Assembly (NCBI RefSeq): GCF_963259705.1
Contig: NC_081841.1
Coordinates: forward strand, 114,798,979 to 114,862,978
Reading direction: 5' to 3'
DNA from: Myotis daubentonii
Lineage: Eukaryota > Chordata > Mammalia > Chiroptera > Vespertilionidae
DNA length: 64,000 bases
Part shown: positions 58,153 to 64,000 of the stretch, piece after piece
Layout of the letters: each line of letters opens with the position of its first letter
How positions within the stretch are numbered: position 1 is the stretch's first letter
Notes under the pieces: model-generated
What the model was told of the DNA's origin: nothing
The model's input: only the letters and a program-made list of their open reading frames with translations
The model's database searches: none
Translations under genes and position numbers: made by a program

Positions 58153-58292
58153 ATCTAGATGATCTTATGTGTTTTTTTTTTCTTCTTTAACTGAGTATTT
58201 TGGCAAATTACATTAATTATATTCCAGAATTTGGGTAAGCATTGCATTTCCAAAGTAAAAGCAATTTGGTCATGATGTGCTTTCATTAATTG

Positions 58293-58557
58293 CTAGAGGC
58301 CCAGTGCATGATTTATTCACGGGTGGGGTCTGGTTGGTCTGCCCTGCTCAGGCAAATGGGGCTGGGGAGAGGGGATGCGGGAGGTTGGTGGGCCGGCTCC
58401 GCTCCAGATCGGGGTGGAGGAGGCCGAACGGCAATAGAGTTGGCCTGGGGGGAGGAGCCGTGGGTGGTTGGCCAGCCGACCTCACCCCTTGGTTGAACTC
58501 CTGGTCAAACTCCCTGTCTAGGGGAAAATTTGCATATTAGCCTTTTAGTATATAGGA
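58293..58557 (-). mobile_element. Short non-autonomous Helitron
   Basis: Minus strand: TCCTATATACTAAAAGGC (58557, host T at 58558 on plus), end GGGCCTCTAG (58293). The decayed hairpin is GTGAATAAATCATGCAC. 265 bp. The base before it on plus is G, not the expected A, probably a later change. Confidence 0.9.
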
Positions 58558-59643
58558 TTAAATGGATTCAGTTCCTGACTTAATTTACTCATGTTTTTAA
58601 GTACTCTTGCATTTGTACTCTTGAAGGCTGCTGCTGTATTGTATTCTTTTCTCTTATTAAATTTTTTTGGTGATATTGGTTAATATGATCATACCTGTTT
58701 CAGGTATAGATTTCTATGTTACAATATTTGTATATTATATGGTGTGCCCACCACCCAAAGTCAAATCTTCTCCCATCACCATATATTAGGACCCGTTTTC
58801 CCCCCCTACCCTCTTTCCTTGGGCAATCACACTGCTGTTTGTGTTCATGAATTTTTGTTTTATGTCTCACATATGAGTGAAATCATATGGTTCTTAGCTT
58901 TTTCTGACTGACTGACTTATTTCACTTAGCATAACATTCTCTATCCATGTTGTGGCAAATGGCAGTATTTCATCCTTTCTTATGGCTGAGTAGTATTCTA
59001 TTGTGTATATGTGCCCCATATTTTTATCCAGCTCTTTATTGCAACACACTTTGGTTGTTTCCATGTTTTGGCTACCATGAATAATGCTTTATTGAACATA
59101 GGGGTGCATATATCTTTACAAATACATGTTTGTTTGTTTTTAGTTTTTTGGCTATATACCCAGGAAAGGGATTGCTGAGTCATATGGTAGCACTATTATT
59201 AATTTTTTAAGGAATTGTCAGGATGCTTTCCATAGTGGTTATGCCAATCTGCATTTCCACCAGCAGTGAATGAGGGTTCCCTTTTTTTTCCACAACCTCC
59301 CCAACACTTGTTATTACTTATCTTGTTGATAATGGCCACCCCAACAGGTGTGAGGTGGTATCTCATTGTAGTTTTGATTTGCATTTCCCTAATTGCTACT
59401 GAGGTTGAACATCCTTTCATAAATCAATTGGTTTTGTATGTCTTCTTGAGAGAGATGTACTTTAAGGTCCTCTGCTGAATTTTTGATTGAGTTGTTTGTT
59501 TGGTGTTGAGTTTTATGAGTTCTCTATATATTTTGGAAATTAAGACTTTTCAGAGCTTCTTTTTGCAAATATTATCCCCTATATGGTTGGCTGCCTTTTT
59601 GTTTTGTTATTAGTATATGTTGTGCAGAAGTTTTATAGTTTGA

Positions 59644-60335
59644 CTAGTGGCCAGGTGCATGAAATTCATGCATGGGGAAGGGGGTGTTCCTCAGCCCAGC
59701 CTGCACCCTCTCCAATCTGGGACCCCTCAAAGGATGTCCTATTGCCGGTTTACAGGGATCGGGCCTAAACCAGCAGTTGGACATCCCTCTTGCAATCTGG
59801 ACTGCTGGCTCTTAACCACTCACCTGCCTGTCTGCCTGCCTGATTGTTCCTAACCACTTTGCCTGCCAGCCTGCTCACCCCCAACTGCCCCCTGCTGCTG
59901 GCCTGCTTGCCCCCAAATGACCCCCCCGCCAGCCTGATCATACCCAACTGCCCCCCATGCCAGTGTGCTTGCCCCCAACTTCCCTCCCTGCTGACCTGCT
60001 CATCCCCACCTCCCCTCCCCAATGTCCTGCTTGCCCCCAACTGCCCCCTGCTGGCCTGCTCACTACAAACTGCCTCTTCCCCCGCTGTCCTGATCACCTC
60101 CAACTGACCCCCACTGATGGCCTGCTTACCCCCAACTGGCCCCCCTGCTGGTCTGCTTATCCCCAAATACCCCGCCCCCCACCAGCCTGATCATCCACAA
60201 CTGCCCCCCCCCCCCTTGGCCTCTAACCACCTCTACCTCAGCCCTGCCACCATGGCTTTGTCCAGAAGAACATCTGGAAGGTCTCTTGGAAGGTCTCCCA
60301 GTCTAATTAGCATATTACCCTTTTATTAGTATAGA
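59644..60335 (-). mobile_element. Helitron, downstream unit of the second dimer
   Basis: Minus strand ends GCATGAATTTCATGCACCTGGCCACTAG (59644; host A 59643 on plus). Its 5' end TCTATACTAATAAAAGGG is joined to the next unit at about 60331-60335. The middle (59850-60210) is a tandem array of about 45-50 bp units with CCCCAACTGCCCCC-type text, like the Helitron at 23334-24098. Confidence 0.88.
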
Positions 60336-61196
60336 GGCCTGGTGCACGGGTGGAGGCCGGCTCATTTTCCCTGAAGGGTGTCCCAGATCAGGGTGGGGCT
60401 TCCCTTGGGGAGTGGGGCAGCCTGGGTGTAAGGCATGTGGTGATTTGCAAGCCAGACAGGCCCCCAAGGGGTTAGGGTCCCAGCTGGGGGTGTGTGGACA
60501 GCCTGGGTGAGGGGATTAGGGCTGTTTTTAAGCTGGCCACACCCCAATCAGGGTGGGGGTCCCTGCTTGGGTGCCTGGCCAGCCTGGGTAAGGGGCTGAT
60601 GGCTGTTTGCAGGCTGGCCACACCCCCTTCAGGGTAGGGGTCCCACTGGGATGCCTGGCCAGTCTGGGTGAGGGGCTGATGGCCATTTGCAGACTGGCCA
60701 CACCCCCTTCAGGGTAGGGGGTCCCACTGGGGTTCCTGGCCAGCATGGGTGAGGGGCTAATGGCTGTTTGCAGGCTGGCCCTACCCCCTTCAGGGTGGAG
60801 TCCCCACTGGGGTGCCTGGCCAGCCTGGGTGAAGGGCTGATGTTTGTTTGAAGACTGGCCATGGCCCCCGGCTACCCAAGCTCCCAGCCCCTCCATTTTT
60901 TCTTTTTTTTTTTAGCACCTTCTTGAGTGGAGGAAAGCAGGTATCTAGGATTTATTTATCTTCTATAATTAAAACTTTGTAGCCCTGAGTGGAGGCCAGG
61001 GATGGCCAGGGCGGGCAGGAAGCTTGGCTTCCTCCATTGCTCGGGGCAACCCAAGCCTCCTGCTCTCTCCAGCTCCGTGGCTGCCGCCATCTTGGTTGGG
61101 TTAATTTGCATGATCACTCCTGATTGGCTGGTGGGCATGGCTCATGGGTGCAGTGGAGTGACACCAATTTGCATGTTTCTCTTTTATTAGTGTAGA
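60336..61196 (-). mobile_element. Helitron, upstream unit of the second dimer
   Basis: Minus strand 5' TCTACACTAATAAAAGAG (61196; host T 61197 on plus), 3' end CCGTGCACCAGGCC at the junction. It contains four or five tandem units of about 120 bp (about 60480-60850) built on CAGGGTGGGGGTCCC...TGCCTGGCCAGCCTGGGTGAGGGG. Same subfamily as 39497-39929. Confidence 0.88.
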
Positions 61197-62390
61197 TATA
61201 GTCCCATTCATTTATTTTTGCCTTTACTTCCATTACCTTTGGGGTCAAGTTCATAAAATGTTCTCTATGATCAAGATTCATAAGTTTGGTACCTATATTT
61301 TCTTCTAAGTAACTTATTGTTTCAGGTTTTATATTTAGGACTTTGATCCATTTTGAATTAATTTTTGTACATGGGGACATATTATAATCCAGTTTTATTT
61401 GTTTGCATGTGGCTTTTCAGTTTTCCCAGCACCATTTATTGAAGAGTCTATCTTTACTCCATCGTGTTTCTGGCTCCTATGTCAACAATTGTCTGTTCAG
61501 ATACATATCGTTTTATAGCTGGACTCTCTATTCTGTCCTGTTGATCTGTGTGTCTGTTTCTCTGCCAATATCATGCTGTTTTCATTATCATGGCTCTGTA
61601 GTAAAATTTGAAGTCAGGTAGTATGATACCTCCAGCTTCATTCTCTTTTATCAGTATCGTTTTTGCTATTTGGGGTCTTTCTGGTTCCATACAAAGCTGA
61701 TGATTCTCATTCTATTTTTTTTTAAAAATGACATTGGGATTTTGATGGGGATTCCATTACAACTACATATATTACTTAGGGTAATATGGCCATTTTAACT
61801 AGATTGATTTTTTTTCAATCCATTAACATGGAATATTTTTCCATTTTGTTGTATCTTTTTCAATCTATTAATAATGTTTGTGGTTTTGGGCATACTATAG
61901 GTCTTTCACATCCTTTGTTAAGTTTATTACTAGCTATCTTATTCTTTTGGTTGCAATTACAAAATGAATTATAATTTTCATTTCTTTTCTGAAGTTTTGT
62001 TGTTAGTATACAGGAAGGGAATGGATTTTTGCACATCAATTTTGTATCCTGTAACTTGTCTGTATTTTTTTATTGTTTCTAATAGTTTTTTTTGTGTGTG
62101 GAGTTTTTATGGTTTTCTGTATCCAGAATAATGTCTTCCACAAAAAATGACAGTTTGATTTCTTTCTTCTGTATTTGGGTACCTTATATTTCTTTCTCCT
62201 GCCTTTTTGCTCTGGCTAGGACTTTCAGCACTATGTTGAATAAGAGTGGGGAGAGTGGCTTCCTTGTCTTATTCCTGGTCTTAGAGGAAAAAAAAAAGTC
62301 CTTTATCATTGAGTATGATGTTAGCTGAGGATTTATCATATATAGTCTTTATCATGTTGAGGTACTTTCCATCTATTTCCTCTTTTTATT

Positions 62391-62425
62391 TTAACTGTTT
62401 TATTGCTTAAAGTATTACAAAGAGT
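62391..62425 (-). mobile_element. 35-bp L1 micro-insertion
   Basis: Inside L1-G. The minus strand reads actctttgtaatactttaag then CAATAAAAC..., the last bases of an L1-A-like 3' end plus tail. Flanks catctatttcctctttttatt (62370-62390) and catctattcctctttttatt (62426-62445) are a target duplication of about 20 bp. Confidence 0.82.
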
Positions 62426-62826
62426 CATCTATTCCTCTTTTTATTGGGTATTTTAATCATAAATGGATGTTGTATCTTATCAAATGCTTTTCCCACATCT
62501 ATTGATAAGATCATATGATTTTACCCTTTATTTTGTTAATATGGTGTGTGATATTGATTGATTTACATATGTTGAACCATCCTTGTGTCCCTGGAATGAA
62601 CCCAAATTAATTGTGGTGTATTATTTTTTGAAGGACTGTTATATTTGATTTGCTTGTAATATGTTTAGGATTTTTGCATCAGTATTAATCAGATATATCA
62701 GTCTGTGGGGTTGTTTTGTGTGTGTCTATCCTTGCCAGGTTTTGTTATCAGAGTTATATTGACCTCATAAAATATATTAGGAAGTATTGCCTCTTCTTGA
62801 ATTTTTAGATGAGCTTGAGAAAGATA

Positions 62827-63529
62827 GTTTTTTTTTGTTATTTTTAAATAAAATTCACATTTTATTTACATCAAAATAAACTGTAAAAATTGACTTTCTT
62901 CACCAAAAATAACAGCAATATTTTCTGTATTATTTATAGATAAAGCACAAAATACATTTTTGTAGGTTTTCCAGGTGTTGCTTATAAACCAAGATGAGAC
63001 AGTAGATATAATCATGGAAAAAGACAGAATAAAACAGACAAATTTGTTGTCAGTATCCATGGATTCTGATCCTGTCTTGACCATGAAACAGAAGTGTTCA
63101 ACATGTACTTGCTAAAAAGCTTATGAATATATAGGCTCAACAAAGAAATGTAAACAGCAATATCCAGATGTGGAACAATAGCAGGTTCTTCCTTCAATGT
63201 TTAACAGTAACTTGTTTCTTTAAGATCATCAAATAAAGACAAAATCTACACTGTTTGACAAGCTCACATTTCTTTCACTATCTGGTAATTCCCTTAACTG
63301 TTCATTACAGATTTTTAATAGTATACTTAAAACTCCTGCTATTCAAATGTTAGTCGTGAGCTTCACTGTAAAATTTTATGAAACCTATTCCTTCCTCCCA
63401 CAACTCCTCAAAATTTATTTCTTCAAAGAACCGATAACTCAATACCTGACAACTGTATCCACAGTGATAATAAATGTTACGTTTAAAATGATTTAACTAG
63501 AATAATTCCAAAGTGCCGTCAGCATAGTC
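62827..63529 (-). other. Unidentified; possible 3'UTR-type retrocopy
   Basis: Minus-strand frames of 61-72 codons (63197-63012 and 63084-62866) resemble no family I can name. AATAAAATGTGAATTTTATT and an A run (62828-62836, as T on plus) at the end touching L1-G suggest a polyadenylated transcript copy. A target duplication was not found. Could also be unique genomic sequence. Confidence 0.35.
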
Positions 63530-63740
63530 CATGGTCGGCAAACTGCGGCTCGCGAGCCACATGTGGCTCTTTGGCCCCTTGAGTGTGGCTCTTCCTGAGC
63601 CTTAGGAGTACCCTAATTAAGTTAAGAACAATGTACCTACCTATATAGTTTAAGTTTAAAAAATTTGGCTCTCAAAAGAAATTTCAATCATTGTACTGTT
63701 GATAGTTGGCTCTGTTGACTAATGAGTTTGCCGACCACTG
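63530..63740. mobile_element. hAT MITE, same family as 54579-56357
   Basis: Starts CATGGTCGGCAAACTGCGG and ends ATGAGTTTGCCGACCACTG. The body (GAGCCACATGTGGCTCTTTG, CTATATAGTTTAAGTTTAAA, GAGAGCCAAA on the minus strand) corresponds to the two outer parts of the larger hAT element joined together, as expected of an internally deleted derivative. No clear 8-bp duplication. Confidence 0.87.
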
Positions 63741-63753
63741 GCCATGCAGAAAT

Positions 63754-63813
63754 GCAACATGGCACTTTCACTGCTACCTTCTGGCAACATGGCACTTTCA
63801 CTGCTACCTTCTG
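63754..63813. repeat. Two tandem 30-bp units
   Basis: GCAACATGGCACTTTCACTG... is repeated exactly twice with a 30-bp period, next to the MITE. Confidence 0.95.
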
Positions 63814-64000
63814 GAAGAATAGTTAGTTCTTCAAAGCATGAGAGTTCAAACAGGGGTAATTTAAACAGTCAGATTATCAATGGTTAATGTACTCAAGATA
63901 GTCAGTGATTAAGTGGCCTACATATACATTATAGCTTTTATATGTTTTCCAATTTCTTACGGATTTTTTCAATATCAAATATAAGAGAAAACCTCTTTTA

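Larger units (their letters stand above)
58640..62826 (-). mobile_element. L1-G: older L1, minus strand, split by a Helitron dimer
   Basis: 3' end at about 58640-58700 (AATTTTTTTGGTGATATTGG on plus), 3'UTR and ORF2 C-terminus to 59643, then after the Helitrons ORF2 continues 61197-62826 through the reverse transcriptase (plus text GCACTATGTTGAATAAGAGT and TGTCCCTGGAATGAACCC). 5'-truncated by, or ending at, unidentified sequence at 62827. Older than L1-A/B. Confidence 0.88.

Noticed and set aside
62866..63197. Small membrane-protein gene on the minus strand
   Set aside because: Two short hydrophobic frames in AT-rich DNA with no start context, splice or family support; at most a 3'UTR copy.

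Overview
This window looks like nuclear DNA of a vesper bat (Vespertilionidae). Three repeat types support this together: tRNA-derived Ves SINEs, Helitrons of the HeliBat type (5' TC next to TATATAATAAAAG, 3' hairpin GTGCAC...GTGCAC followed by GGCCTCTAG) and hAT elements with 8-bp target duplications. I see no intact host protein-coding gene. Nearly all long reading frames are pieces of LINE-1 or other transposons. One host-derived unit is present, a processed retrocopy of ASB6.

Layout. 1-9555: an old plus-strand L1 (L1-1) interrupted by a Ves SINE, an LTR, an ORF1-only HAL1-type element and an L1 5'UTR fragment. 9556-13085: a nested LTR region, a Helitron and old low-copy sequence. 13086-14234: remnant of a protein-coding HeliBat Helitron with a helicase domain, interrupted by an LTR. 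14235-16137: a second HAL1. 16155-22405: full-length but dead L1-A (+). 22406-25474: 3' half of an older L1 (L1-C, +) with a Helitron inside. 25475-27431: three Helitrons head to tail. 27956-28304: the HeliBat 3' end (-). 28322-34563: full-length L1-B (-), closely similar to L1-A. 34564-39012: 5' half of an older L1 (L1-D, -). 39036-39929: Helitron dimer. 39930-42821: old AT-rich sequence. 42836-46479: ASB6 retrocopy (-) that carries the last NTMT1 exon in antisense. 46675-48027: truncated L1. 48443-48959: solo LTR. 51630-57650: internally deleted L1 holding a hAT transposon and a Ves SINE. 57918-58557: hAT MITE and short Helitron. 58640-62826: old minus-strand L1 split by a Helitron dimer. 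62827-64000: unidentified sequence and a second hAT MITE.

Main result. The 13-39 kb part is best explained by an inversion between the inverted L1-A and L1-B. Their target-site duplications are swapped: the 5' flank of A matches the 3' flank of B (aagaatgg[a/g]tactattg), and the 5' flank of B matches the 3' flank of A (caa[a/g]ttaggag). Flipping the interval back rejoins two other broken elements: L1-D with L1-C into one L1, and the HeliBat helicase frame with the HeliBat 3' end. The 3' 2.3 kb of A and B also appears almost identical, with shared disabling mutations, while their 5' parts differ. An assembly error across the 6-kb inverted repeats, or a polymorphic inversion, could give the same picture. 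Long reads would decide.

Other notable points: Helitron multimers that each sit between a single host A and T, an L1 insertion that looks like a template-switch chimera, a 35-bp L1 micro-insertion with a 20-bp duplication, and a 5'UTR-only L1 insertion with loss of target sequence. All alignments were made by eye; identity statements are estimates.
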